Source of the DNA: UBA937 sp031549725 | GTDB taxonomy: Bacteria > Spirochaetota > Spirochaetia > Treponematales > Breznakiellaceae | DNA length: 64,000 nt | NCBI GenBank assembly: GCA_031549725.1 | Contig: JAVBPH010000017.1 | Location: 1-64,000, forward strand | Direction of reading: 5' to 3' | Shown: positions 44,033 to 52,800 of the stretch, piece after piece | Position numbering within the stretch: the stretch's first letter is position 1 | Layout: each line of letters opens with the position of its first letter | Program-made: the position numbers and the translations under genes | The notes under the pieces: generated by a model | Database searches by the model: none | Seen by the model: only the letters and a program-made list of their open reading frames with translations | Told to the model about the DNA's origin: nothing

Positions 44033-45504
44033 GGGTCCAGTATATACCCGGTATCCATCAAATTCCAAGTACCCCCGGTTTCCAAATAAATATCCCCCGG
44101 GATATTTTCCCGGATGAGTATAGAGGGGTCATCCCAGTAAACATAAGCCCCGGAGTTCCTCATAACCATGGCCATCGAAGAAAAATTGATAATCAATGCC
44201 GCGGCGGTATCCGGGTAAAAATCCGGCGGTTCATAACTGTCTGTTTCTCCGAATAACACATTCATAACCGGGTAAATGGAGGACATCCCCGCATAGTCCA
44301 GAAGGCCAGCCCCGAGGACTGCGGCTAACATCGCCGGAGCCCCGGACCCGTGAAGAAGTTTAACGATGCTGGCGTAACGGTTGTCCCGGAAGGAAACATC
44401 ACTGATCTTATCCGATACAATATAAAGGCCGGGAATTTGGGGAAAGGATTTTATTTCGGTTCCGGCTATTTTTCCCGGTTTCAGGCGGGCTGAAAAATTC
44501 TTCCATTTTACCAGCAACCCCGCCCAGAGCGCGGTATCCCCGTCATCCGTGTGGTATACGGGTACTTCCTCCAGCACCACGGAAGATGCCAGGGGGCTTT
44601 CGATACCAACAAACCCGATAACCTCCGGAAATGCCTGCTTAAATCCCGGCTCCGAGGCCAGTTGTGTGATGGCCGCACCACCCATGAAATGCCCAACGGC
44701 AATGATCGTTCCCGGATCACCCAAAACCAGGGGGGACCCGGATTTTCCCGCATTTTGCCTGATATACGATAAAAGGAAACGGATATCCCGGACACGTTCC
44801 TCTTCCAGGGATATGGCTGAAGAATTTGCCCAAACAGATTCAAATCCCCGGCCGTAGGTCCAAAAAATCCGCATATATCTGAAAATTGAAGAATAACCGC
44901 GGCTCCCGCCGGGCCCAACCGCCGGGGCATCCAGGCCCTTCCTGCTGAAGGTCAGGACAACAAACCCATCAGCAGCTAAATTCCTGCACATCCTGTCCGG
45001 GGATGAAACGGGGCCGGCCACGGGGGGAACAAAAAGAATAATCGGCTGTTTTTCAGCGGCCTGCTGCTCAGGGGGATTGTAGATCCTTAAAAAGTATTCC
45101 CCGGAATCATCTTTTAAAGAGACCTGGGTTATCCCCTCCATGGAAATATCATCCGGAACAGCGGGCAGGAACCGGAAGGCTGCCCACATGGATCCCGCCA
45201 AAAAGATAATCCCCACCAGGGTTATGATGATGTTTCTATCCTTGAAGCTGTCGTTTTTTAACTGCCTCATCAGGGAAAAAGCCGCAGGAATATGGCAAAT
45301 ACAAAGTACCGCATTAAAAAACAGCAGGGGAATACATTCCGGTCTGAACCCGTATGCCGCAAATATACCCAGACACATTATCAGGCAAAACAGGGGCAAA
45401 AAAACGATCCCATCGATTGGCCAGAATCCCCTGATATAAGGACGGAACAGGACCACCAGGAGTAAGAGAGTTATGATTATTTCCAGAATAATTAAATCCC
45501 ACAT
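44029..45504 (-). CDS. Membrane-anchored alpha/beta-hydrolase fold protein lacking the nucleophile serine
   Basis: A 491-residue protein. Four membrane helices occupy roughly residues 1-115. An extracytoplasmic alpha/beta-hydrolase-like domain follows, with ILFVPPVAGPVSSPDRM, the strand GTIIAVG and the elbow. The elbow reads GHFMGG, where an active enzyme would have GHSMGG, so the expected Ser is Phe. The codon is TTC, one base from TCC. The C-terminal region has a possible acid and His but no complete triad. It is the first gene of the minus-strand run leading to the Nif3-family gene and lspA. It may be a non-catalytic binding protein, or the position may be a recent mutation. Confidence 0.72.
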   Translation of the reverse strand: MWDLIILEIIITLLLLVVLFRPYIRGFWPIDGIVFLPLFCLIMCLGIFAAYGFRPECIPLLFFNAVLCICHIPAAFSLMRQLKNDSFKDRNIIITLVGIIFLAGSMWAAFRFLPAVPDDISMEGITQVSLKDDSGEYFLRIYNPPEQQAAEKQPIILFVPPVAGPVSSPDRMCRNLAADGFVVLTFSRKGLDAPAVGPGGSRGYSSIFRYMRIFWTYGRGFESVWANSSAISLEEERVRDIRFLLSYIRQNAGKSGSPLVLGDPGTIIAVGHFMGGAAITQLASEPGFKQAFPEVIGFVGIESPLASSVVLEEVPVYHTDDGDTALWAGLLVKWKNFSARLKPGKIAGTEIKSFPQIPGLYIVSDKISDVSFRDNRYASIVKLLHGSGAPAMLAAVLGAGLLDYAGMSSIYPVMNVLFGETDSYEPPDFYPDTAAALIINFSSMAMVMRNSGAYVYWDDPSILIRENIPGDIYLETGGTWNLMDTGYILDP

Positions 45505-45709
45505 CTATAACTCCGTTTTGAATTTGAGAAAAATCCCTTTTCTGGTTTACTCTTTTTTTTTATTTTTATTATTATATATATAGTAATATAAACCCCATTA
45601 CCAAACCTTACATTGAGGTTCTTGAATGATAGGTGATATTATAATATAGTAAATTATACATTATGATCTAGTTACCTTAAAACTATTTTAAAACAGGAAG
45701 GGAGTCCCT

Positions 45710-47206
45710 ATGGCCGCACAGGAATTGGTTGTTGATGAAGGAAAAATTAAAAAAGCTGTACAATCAGGTATACCTCTCACAATTACGACCTATACCCTGC
45801 CCCACGAAATAGAAATGTACATTGAACAGGTCCTGGAGTCTTTTTTACGAAACGCCGGTCAGGAAACACTAAAAGATTATATTGTGTATTGTGTTCAGGA
45901 ACTGGCGGTTAATGCAAAAAAAGCCAATACCAAGCGGGTTTATTTTATTGAACGGGGTTTGGACCTGAACAATCCCGAAGACTATAAACTCGGCATGGAT
46001 AATTTCAAGGAAGATACCCTGAACAATATTGGCCATTATCTTATGCTGCAGAAGGAAAAAGGGCTTTATATCAAGCTGATTTTCCAGATCAAAAAGAATA
46101 TTATCCATATTGAAGTCCGGAATAACGTGGCGGTTACCAAAACGGAACTTATCCGTATCCATGATAAACTTGCCAGATCCCGGCAGTACAATAATCTGGA
46201 AGATGCCCTGGCCCAGGTTCTGGATGATACCGAAGGGGCCGGTCTGGGTCTTGTTATCCTGGTGCTGATGCTGAAAAAAATAGGTCTGGACGAAGATTGT
46301 TTTGATATTGTTGGTACCGATATGGAAACCATCGCCCGGATTATCATTCCCCTGGATCAGACGAACGTGGAAAACCTGAGCATCCTGGCCAACGCGATTG
46401 TGGAAAATGTCCACTCCCTTCCCCAGTTCCCGGAAAACATCCTCATGGTGCAGAAACTGATCAACGACCCGAAATCGGAAATGACCGATATAGCCCGGCA
46501 GATATCCATGGACCCCGCCCTGACCGCGGATTTACTGAAGATCGTCAACTCCGCCCAGTATATGCTTGCCAAAAAAGTGGACAGTATTTCCGAAGCGGTA
46601 AAAATGGTTGGTATCCGGGGTATCAAAAACCTGCTGTACTCCTACGGAGCTGAAAAAGTTCTGGGCGGCGATACGGCGGATAAAAAAGCCCTCTGGGACC
46701 ATTCCTACCGGACCGCCTTCTATGCATTTAACCTTATCAAGAATTTCCGGAAGGACCCCAGTATTCTGGATGATGCCTACGTGGGGGGTATTCTCCACGA
46801 TATGGGAAAAATTGTCTTTGCCAATGTGCATCCGGATTTGTTAAGCAAAATAAAACAGTTCTCCCTGGACAAAAACCTGCCCGCTTCCCTCTTTGAGGAC
46901 CTTTCCGCCGGGATGAACCATGCGGAAATCGGGGCATTGATTGCGGAAAAATGGAATTTCCCGGAAAACCTGGTGACCGCCATACGGTATCATCATGACC
47001 CGGAATCTGCCCCGGCGGAACTGCGGGACCTGGTGGATACGGTTTACCTGGCGAATATGTTCTGTGAATATGAAGCGGGAAATGTTGCATTTGACCAGTT
47101 TGATGAATCTGCCCTGAAAAATTACGGCATTACTTCAAAGAAGCAGATTGATACCCTGTTGGCCCGGTTCTCCACGGGCTTTAAGAAGGAAAGCAGCGTC
47201 CGTTAA
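45710..47206 (+). CDS. GHKL-ATPase-like plus HDOD/HD signalling protein
   Basis: A 498-residue fusion. The N-terminal 220 residues resemble a GHKL ATPase: CVQELAVNAKKA as the N box and DTEGAGLGLVIL as the G box. The middle is an HDOD domain (LPQFPENILMVQKLINDP, then TADLLKIVNSAQY). The C-terminal half has GILHDMGKIVF and NHAEIGALIAEKWNFPE with YHHDPE, suggesting an HD fold with metal residues partly retained. It is a signalling protein without a phospho-acceptor His, perhaps an anti-sigma- or switch-like regulator. An AGGAAGGGAG ribosome site is strong. It converges with, and overlaps by 26 bp, the TrmH gene. Confidence 0.8.
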   Translation: MAAQELVVDEGKIKKAVQSGIPLTITTYTLPHEIEMYIEQVLESFLRNAGQETLKDYIVYCVQELAVNAKKANTKRVYFIERGLDLNNPEDYKLGMDNFKEDTLNNIGHYLMLQKEKGLYIKLIFQIKKNIIHIEVRNNVAVTKTELIRIHDKLARSRQYNNLEDALAQVLDDTEGAGLGLVILVLMLKKIGLDEDCFDIVGTDMETIARIIIPLDQTNVENLSILANAIVENVHSLPQFPENILMVQKLINDPKSEMTDIARQISMDPALTADLLKIVNSAQYMLAKKVDSISEAVKMVGIRGIKNLLYSYGAEKVLGGDTADKKALWDHSYRTAFYAFNLIKNFRKDPSILDDAYVGGILHDMGKIVFANVHPDLLSKIKQFSLDKNLPASLFEDLSAGMNHAEIGALIAEKWNFPENLVTAIRYHHDPESAPAELRDLVDTVYLANMFCEYEAGNVAFDQFDESALKNYGITSKKQIDTLLARFSTGFKKESSVR

Positions 47207-47999
47207 GCTGGTCAGCCCAGGCCTGCAGGGCAATTCCAAAGGCCACACCGGCATTCAAAGACCCCTTGGCGCCATAGGTTTGAATGGATACCCTTCCAAG
47301 GGATTGTTCCGCCCGTTCCAGGGCCTGCGGACTGGCTCCAAGTTCCTCGGATCCCACAATCATGGTTCCCTGGTCAGGAAAAATAAAATCCCTTAAATCC
47401 GTCCCTCCCGTTTCCAGTACAAAAAGAGGGCCTTCCGCATCCTCAAGATTGATCCTGCGCCAGGGTACGGCAGATACGCATCCCATGGCCGTCCTTTGAG
47501 CCCTGGGATGGTCCGGATCAGCACAGAGCGGAGACAGCAGTACCGTTTCCACCCCAAAGGATTCGGCGGTTCTGAACATGGAACCCACGTTAAAGGGAGA
47601 CCGGATATCCTCAAGGTACACGTTCATCCCGGGAAAAACCTTTCTTTTCAGGGAATCCAGATTTCCCAGGTGATCAATAAAGTCCCAATCCGCGGTCTGC
47701 TGCCCTGTTTCGGCCAACAGAACATGCCGGATGGTATTACACGCACGGATCAGGGGAAGATTGATATTTCCGGCGGATATTGTACCGATATTTTCCCTGG
47801 CAGCCAGCAATTCCCGGGCAGCGGCCCCGGAAAATCCGGGATCCCGGACCAGAAGCCCCGCGGCTTCCCTCAGGTAGTCCAGGGGGAATCCCGGTTCCCC
47901 GGAAACCGACAGCCCCTGTTCTGCCTGGGTAAAAATCTTGCAGATCTTACGCAGTGCCTGATGCCTGGGGAGCCGTTCCAGCTTGTGGATAGGAATCAT
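47181..47999 (-). CDS. TrmH/SpoU-family RNA 2'-O-methyltransferase
   Basis: A 272-residue SPOUT methyltransferase with a long helical N-terminal part (ERLPRHQALRKICKIFTQ). Motif 1 is SPFNVGSMFRTAESFG, motif 2 is MIVGSEELGASPQAL and motif 3 is SIQTYGAKGSLNAGVAFG. It probably methylates rRNA or tRNA. It is a second SpoU paralogue besides RlmB in the window. It lies 9 bp downstream of the iron-ADH-like gene and in the same direction. Its 3' end overlaps the convergent HDOD gene. Confidence 0.87.
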   Translation of the reverse strand: MIPIHKLERLPRHQALRKICKIFTQAEQGLSVSGEPGFPLDYLREAAGLLVRDPGFSGAAARELLAARENIGTISAGNINLPLIRACNTIRHVLLAETGQQTADWDFIDHLGNLDSLKRKVFPGMNVYLEDIRSPFNVGSMFRTAESFGVETVLLSPLCADPDHPRAQRTAMGCVSAVPWRRINLEDAEGPLFVLETGGTDLRDFIFPDQGTMIVGSEELGASPQALERAEQSLGRVSIQTYGAKGSLNAGVAFGIALQAWADQLNGRCFPS

Positions 48000-48008
48000 G
48001 GGAAATAA

Positions 48009-49154
48009 TCAGAATGCCTGTTTCAGCATATCGTAGGCATCCTCCGCGGATACCGTCCGGGGAGAAAAGGATACGAATTCCAGATTCCTGGCGGACTGGG
48101 CAATGGGAACCAGCCGGTCCAGGGATAAATCAAATTCCTTAAGCCGGGCGGGAACCTTTAAAAGGCCCATCCACCTCCGGATGCTGTTCACCACCATGGC
48201 TGCCGCATCCGCCACGGAGGCCCCTTCCACGGGTTCCCCCATGAGGGCCGCCACCCGGGCCATTTTTTCGGGCCGGGCGCTGACAAACCATTCCAGAACA
48301 TACGGGAGCAGCACCGTGGAACACCAGGATTTTGCCACGGGAAACCGGGCATTCAGGGAATACGCCAGGGCCGTCCCGATACCGGGGGCGCTCATCGCGG
48401 ATCCCATGGCCATGAGAAGCCCCGCATTGGTGGCGCCGCTTACCAGGTCAAAATTCATGTTTTCCGCATAGGAATTCATCATTTTTGTATACAGGATGAT
48501 GGCCTGCTCCAGCATGGCGTCCGACAGGAACTGGGCCTTGGTGGAACAGTAGGATTCCACCGCCACACAGAACCCGTCAAATGCCGTGGTGGATGCGAAT
48601 TTCCCGGAAAGGGATTCCGAAAGCGCACCATCAACTATGGCTGCAGCACAAAGCCCCCTGGGGGATTTTACTGATTTGGCGGACCTGTCCCTGGGATCAA
48701 CGGAAATAAAATAATCGGAAAAAAGAAAAGGGTCCCGGCCGGTGGTGGGAATAGCTATGTAGGGAAGGAAATTATCCTCCTGTTTTTGTCCGTCCAGGAG
48801 ATCAAACACCGAAATATTACTTTTTACCAGCATAGCCGCCATCCGGGCAATGGACTGGGTTTTCAAACCCCCAATTCCGATTACCATGGAACACCGGGCT
48901 CCCCTGGCCAGGATTGCCGCGGATTCCGCAATATCCGCGGTGGCCTGGGCAGGAACTTCATCAAAAACGATGGACTCCACATTGGAATCCTCCAGGACTG
49001 TGTTCAGCCTGTCGATGATGCGGTTTTCATACAGGACCTGCTCTGTAATAACCAGGGCTCTTTCACCGTGTTGGGTAGCAAAAGCCCCAGCCCGGTTAAT
49101 CGTATCAACCCCAACAACAATTTCAGGATCCAATTTAAACGAAAAATCTGTCAT
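48009..49154 (-). CDS. Iron-alcohol-dehydrogenase-fold protein lacking the metal histidines
   Basis: A 381-residue protein with the Fe-ADH fold: GERALVITEQV early, VIGIGG as the nucleotide loop, IAIPTTGRDP, and a helical C-terminal half. In active family members metal is held by one Asp and three His. Here the Asp remains in AFDGF, but the following His position reads CVAVE. The HAxAHxxG block reads GTALAYSLN and the pHG position reads KSWCS. All three His thus look absent, so normal iron-dependent activity is unlikely. AAGGAG before 49154 supports this start. It is followed by trmH after 9 bp. Confidence 0.75.
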   Translation of the reverse strand: MTDFSFKLDPEIVVGVDTINRAGAFATQHGERALVITEQVLYENRIIDRLNTVLEDSNVESIVFDEVPAQATADIAESAAILARGARCSMVIGIGGLKTQSIARMAAMLVKSNISVFDLLDGQKQEDNFLPYIAIPTTGRDPFLFSDYFISVDPRDRSAKSVKSPRGLCAAAIVDGALSESLSGKFASTTAFDGFCVAVESYCSTKAQFLSDAMLEQAIILYTKMMNSYAENMNFDLVSGATNAGLLMAMGSAMSAPGIGTALAYSLNARFPVAKSWCSTVLLPYVLEWFVSARPEKMARVAALMGEPVEGASVADAAAMVVNSIRRWMGLLKVPARLKEFDLSLDRLVPIAQSARNLEFVSFSPRTVSAEDAYDMLKQAF

Positions 49155-49271
49155 CTGTTCCCACTCCTTCAAAGAGCTTTACCCGTTTATTATTCCGGAA
49201 CCCGGGATACGGTTTTTCTGCAGGAAAAATCAGCTGCTGAACAACCTGGTTTATCAATTTCACCGGCAATG

Positions 49272-49304
49272 AAGAAAAAAAAGGCGGAACCCCCGGTTCC
49301 GCCC
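49272..49304 (-). terminator. Intrinsic terminator of the rsmI-flgM unit
   Basis: On the minus strand, GGCGGAACC-GGG-GGTTCCGCC is followed by eight T. It lies just downstream of flgM and before the next minus-strand gene. Confidence 0.88.
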
Positions 49305-49323
49305 ATATATTACATACAAAATA

Positions 49324-49608
49324 TTATAAGCCAAAGGCATCCATTATTTTTTCAGCCGTGGCGTTCAGTACAGTGTCATTAATATATGACGGATCGTTAA
49401 TTTTTTCTTTTAATTCAGCAATCCGGTCAGCCCTTATATCCGATGCGGAGGAGACAATTTCCATGGCCTTATACAATCCTCCCTTTTCCATTGCTTCTGC
49501 GGACAAAGAAATAGAATCTGCCTTGTTCTGGGATGTGACCCTGTTATTTTGTCCCGTTTTCTTGCCGGGCTGAATGGGATCTATGGAACCTATCCTGTCG
49601 ATCGTCAT
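49324..49608 (-). CDS. flgM: Anti-sigma-28 factor FlgM
   Basis: Binds and inhibits the flagellar sigma factor sigma-28 until the hook is complete. The 94-residue protein matches FlgM: MTIDRIGSIDPIQPG at the start, DSISLSAEAME, then RADRIAELKEKINDPSYI. The C-terminal sigma-binding helix region reads TAEKIMDAF. The ATG at 49608 is chosen because it begins at the family start and follows a purine-rich site. It is 4 bp after rsmI and ends at a clear terminator. The sigma-28-type promoter at flaB in this window is a likely target of its regulation. Confidence 0.9.
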   Translation of the reverse strand: MTIDRIGSIDPIQPGKKTGQNNRVTSQNKADSISLSAEAMEKGGLYKAMEIVSSASDIRADRIAELKEKINDPSYINDTVLNATAEKIMDAFGL

Positions 49609-49612
49609 ATTG

Positions 49613-50335
49613 CTAACCTGCCTTATTACCATTATCGGCACTTTTGCCTAGATATTTAGTTTTTTCTTTTCCGGACACAAAAACCGAAAATTCCCCCAGC
49701 TGCTTATCGCGGCCGGCCAATTCCGACAAAACCTCCCCGGCGGAACCCCGGATATACTCTTCGTATAGTTTTGTCATTTCCCTTCCCACACAAACATACC
49801 GTTCATTATCAAGATCGGCAAGTTCTTCCAATAATTTAACAATCCGGAAGGGAGATTCATATAAAACAAAGGCTGCTTCCAGGGCTAAAAGCTCCTTTAA
49901 CCTGGAACGCCTCCGGCCTGGTTTGGGGGACAAAAATCCCTCAAAAACCACGGTTTTATCCATTCCCCCGGCGACACTTACCAAAGAAGCAAACGCGGAA
50001 GGCCCGGGAATGGGAACCACATCATGGCCGGCTTCAGCTGCCAATCTTACCAGGACCGCCCCGGGATCACTTATTCCGGGTGTCCCCGCATCACTAGTAT
50101 ATGCCACATTTTTCCCGTCATCAAGGGCATTTATTACCTTTTCTGCGGCGGTGCCTTCATTATGGGATCTTACGGAAATCAGCTTAGCCCTTACCCCAAG
50201 ATGGTTGAGCAGTTTCAGTGTATGCCGGGTATCCTCACAGGCTATCAGGTCCACCGATTTGAGGGTTTCCGCTGCCCGGAGGCTAATATCCCCCAGATTG
50301 CCAATAGGGGTACCAACAATGTATAAAATAGCCAC
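49613..50335 (-). CDS. rsmI: 16S rRNA C1402 ribose 2'-O-methyltransferase
   Basis: SAM-dependent methylation of C1402 in 16S rRNA. The 240-residue protein has the tetrapyrrole-methylase fold with IVGTPIGNLGDISLRA, ACEDTRHTLKLL, VAYTSDAGTPGISDPG and VFEGFLSPKPGRRRSRL. The length is near the family norm of 270-290, slightly short at the C-terminus. It starts the two-gene rsmI-flgM unit. The reading frame is unbroken. The gene immediately upstream is divergent. Confidence 0.94.
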   Translation of the reverse strand: MAILYIVGTPIGNLGDISLRAAETLKSVDLIACEDTRHTLKLLNHLGVRAKLISVRSHNEGTAAEKVINALDDGKNVAYTSDAGTPGISDPGAVLVRLAAEAGHDVVPIPGPSAFASLVSVAGGMDKTVVFEGFLSPKPGRRRSRLKELLALEAAFVLYESPFRIVKLLEELADLDNERYVCVGREMTKLYEEYIRGSAGEVLSELAGRDKQLGEFSVFVSGKEKTKYLGKSADNGNKAG

Positions 50336-50513
50336 AAATTAAGTATACTGGGTCATTGAAAATACGCCAAGCATCCGATATTAAAATACAACGGCGGTGA
50401 TAAGGATGTTTTGTGCGGTTCCGGAAATAGGAGACAGCCTGATCCGGGTTCACCGGCCTTAAAAGGGTATCCCCCAGGGAAATCCCTCTGTAAGGCATAT
50501 ATTGGGGTAGTTG

Positions 50514-50948
50514 ATGGGTTCGTATGTTCAAAGCCTGGTCCTGGTTATCATGGGAGTGCTTCTTCTCTGGTTTGGTTATTCTCTTTTCTCCAACCTTTCA
50601 AAAAACACCTCCTCCCGGGGCGGCAAAAAAAGGAGAAAACACGTTAAAGAGGGTGTTCCCGGAGCCCCCAGAACCTGTCCTGTATGCTCGGCATTGCTGG
50701 ACCGGGGCGAACGGGTAAAATCCTCCGCCTTTCCTTCCATGGGAGGAGCCGACAGGCTGATGCACATCAGCGGCTGTCCCCATTGTCTTACCGGAGGAAG
50801 GCCCCGGAAATGCCCTGTCTGCGGGGTGATGCTGAAATCTGAAGAAATACTTATTGCCCGGATGTTTGAGAAACCAGGCCGTTCCCATGTGCATGTGCTG
50901 GGATGTACCCGCTGCCGGGGTCCCCGGTCCCAGCGTCCCAAAAGATAA
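50514..50948 (+). CDS. Zinc-ribbon protein with an N-terminal membrane anchor
   Basis: A 144-residue protein. One membrane helix (LVLVIMGVLLLWFGYSLF) is followed by a basic linker and two CPVC-type zinc-ribbon units: TCPVCSALLDRG paired with HISGCPHC, and CPVCGVMLKSEE paired with HVLGCTRC. The tail is basic. Such a layout suggests a membrane-bound metal-binding or nucleic-acid-binding protein. I do not know a function. The start is taken at the ATG at 50514 rather than the TTG one codon before. Confidence 0.72.
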   Translation: MGSYVQSLVLVIMGVLLLWFGYSLFSNLSKNTSSRGGKKRRKHVKEGVPGAPRTCPVCSALLDRGERVKSSAFPSMGGADRLMHISGCPHCLTGGRPRKCPVCGVMLKSEEILIARMFEKPGRSHVHVLGCTRCRGPRSQRPKR

Positions 50949-51189
50949 AAGTTGCCTTTTGTATGTCCGCGGTAGTAAATTTATCTTGAGCTCCAGGGAG
51001 CATGGATGCCTTGCAGAATGTCAGACAGCCCTTGTTGATCAGCCTGTGGCCCTCCGGTTTCCTGGGGTTCCTTTTTGTTCTGATAATCAGAAGGGTAAAA
51101 TACCGAAGTTTTTGAAAAAATCCACCATATTGATTTTATATTAGGTTCCCTAATCAGGTCTGGGCTGGTATATTCCAATTGAGGAATTT

Positions 51190-51732
51190 ATGGAAAATGT
51201 GCCGGTAAAACCCCGGTTAAGGGAATTATTTATTGTATTTTTCTCCATTTCCGCCCTAACCGTGGGCGGAGGTTATGCCATGATCCCGGTTTTTGCGGAC
51301 CGGCTTGGCAGGAAAAAATGGATGGACGAGAAGGAATTCTATGGTTTGTTTGCCCTGGGCCAGGCCGTACCAGGACCAATGGCCCTGAATACGGCAGTCC
51401 TGGTGGGACACCGCCTGGCGGGCCTGCCGGGGGCTATTGTTTCCTTTTTGGGAATTATCCTTCCGCCTTTTATAACGATTATCCTGGTAAGCCTGGTTTT
51501 TTCCTGGGTCAGTGAATTCAAATTTGTTGCCGGTTTTCTCAAAGGATCCTATGGTGTGGTAATCGGGTTGGTGGCGGCCATGGTGGTGAAGATGCTGAAA
51601 ACCCGGAAGTGGTCCATCCCGGAACTTTTCATTGCCGCCCTGGGGGCAACGGCGCTGTTCTTTTTTATCGAACATGCCCTGCTGATTTTTATTGGTATTG
51701 CCCTGCTTTGTTATGGAGTAAACCGGAAATGA
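51190..51732 (+). CDS. Short-chain chromate-ion transporter family protein, first half
   Basis: A 180-residue membrane protein of the CHR family. It shows the typical start TVGGGYAMIPVF, the loop GQAVPGPMALNTA and several hydrophobic helices. Short CHR proteins of about 180 residues occur as tandem pairs with opposed topology, and the next gene is the partner, overlapping by 4 bp (ATGA). The substrate may be chromate or another oxyanion; the family name is historical. GAGGA precedes the ATG. Confidence 0.88.
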   Translation: MENVPVKPRLRELFIVFFSISALTVGGGYAMIPVFADRLGRKKWMDEKEFYGLFALGQAVPGPMALNTAVLVGHRLAGLPGAIVSFLGIILPPFITIILVSLVFSWVSEFKFVAGFLKGSYGVVIGLVAAMVVKMLKTRKWSIPELFIAALGATALFFFIEHALLIFIGIALLCYGVNRK

Positions 51733-52253
51733 ACCTTTTAGATCTGATTTTTATGTTTTTTAAAATCGGGGTTCTTTCTTTCGGGGGCGGATGGACCGTG
51801 GTAGGTCTGATCCAGCATGAAACGGTCCAGGGCGGATGGCTCACGGATGTCCAGTTCAGCCAGATTGTGTCCATCGCCCAGGTAACCCCCGGCCCGGTGG
51901 CTTTGAATACCGCCACCATGGTGGGTTTTATGAGTTTCGGCTATTTGGGGGCAGTTCTGGCAACCCTGGCGGTGGTGGCCTTCCCCATGATGGGAATTGC
52001 CCTGGCGGTCTTTATTTCTTCCCGGCTGGAAGCCCGCCGGGAACGGATTATCCGGGCCCTCCAGGGGGCGACCCTGGCCATGATTGCCATGACCGTGGTA
52101 AATCTTTCCGTATCCTCCGCGGTAAACCCCATCACATTCATAATAGCCGCCTTAGCCCTGGGTTTCTCGATTTTTACCAAGGTAAATCCGCTGATACTGA
52201 TTTTTGCATCGGGTATTTTTGGCGGTGTTATGGAGATGCTCGGCCTTTTTTAA
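51729..52253 (+). CDS. Short-chain chromate-ion transporter family protein, second half
   Basis: A 174-residue CHR-family partner with FGGGWTVVGLIQHE and AQVTPGPVALNTATMVG, the same two motifs as its neighbour, and about five membrane segments. The ATGA overlap with the previous gene shows translational coupling, so the two probably form one transporter. An upstream in-frame ATG inside the first gene is not used, as it would add a non-membrane, frame-shadow N-terminus. Confidence 0.88.
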   Translation: MNLLDLIFMFFKIGVLSFGGGWTVVGLIQHETVQGGWLTDVQFSQIVSIAQVTPGPVALNTATMVGFMSFGYLGAVLATLAVVAFPMMGIALAVFISSRLEARRERIIRALQGATLAMIAMTVVNLSVSSAVNPITFIIAALALGFSIFTKVNPLILIFASGIFGGVMEMLGLF

Positions 52254-52254
52254 A

Positions 52255-52312
52255 GTTCCGGTGGTTGAGGCTTCTTGTCCTGAGCCTGTCGAAGGGTCGA
52301 AACCTCCTGTAA
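52255..52312. repeat. Repeat family E, single degenerate unit
   Basis: Contains GGTGGTTGAGGCTTCTTG and CCTGAGCCTGTCGAAGGG, then CGAAACCTCC. The second half matches a widely seen bacterial dispersed repeat. It follows the CHR genes by 2 bp. Confidence 0.7.
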
Positions 52313-52369
52313 ACGAGAACTTTCCTAGGAATGAATAATTCTTTTTTACCATCAATTTAATAAACCATA

Positions 52370-52507
52370 GAGGCTTTTTCAAAATGTCAAATTTTGAAAA
52401 AGCAACCTTAGATGTAAGTGCAGAAAGAATACTATTTTATGTATGGGTATGGAAATAGCATTCTTTCTGCAAAAGCCTTTTTCAAAACTAACCGAGTTTT
52501 GAAAAAG
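52370..52507. repeat. Repeat family F, copy 2 (inverted relative to copy 1)
   Basis: Reverse complement of 1-138 with about three mismatches, containing the same three hairpins. The two copies bracket about 52 kb of the window in opposite orientation. It lies between the CHR genes and the flaB promoter, so one hairpin with its flanking T-run may also end CHR transcription. Confidence 0.88.
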
Positions 52508-52580
52508 GCTCCATATACAAATAATTTTCATACTATTTTTCCGGGAATCCCGGAAAACCCCATTTTTAATCCGAATCCCC

Positions 52581-52607
52581 TAAAGCAGTTGATAAAAAAA
52601 CCGATAT
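52581..52607 (+). promoter_or_regulatory. Sigma-28 (FliA) promoter of flaB
   Basis: TAAAGCAG (52581-52588), 11-bp spacer, ACCGATAT (52600-52607). The sigma-28 consensus is TAAAGTTT, N11, GCCGATAA, so box order and spacing match exactly. It lies about 190 bp upstream of flaB, which leaves a long leader with a hairpin around 52741-52775 and AAAGGAG before the ATG. Confidence 0.85.
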
Positions 52608-52800
52608 TCAAATTGAACTGGAAAACTTCTATGCGCCCGTTGGGTCTCCATAGCTGCAATTCCAGATATCCTCACCCTTCCGGGAACGGGTGGGTCGAGG
52701 GTTCAAGGCACGTTTTTTTAAAAACACAGCATGGATGCTGCAGTGCCGAATGCCGTCATGGGACGGCAGTGTGCTGAAAATGCCAAAGGAGTGAATATTT

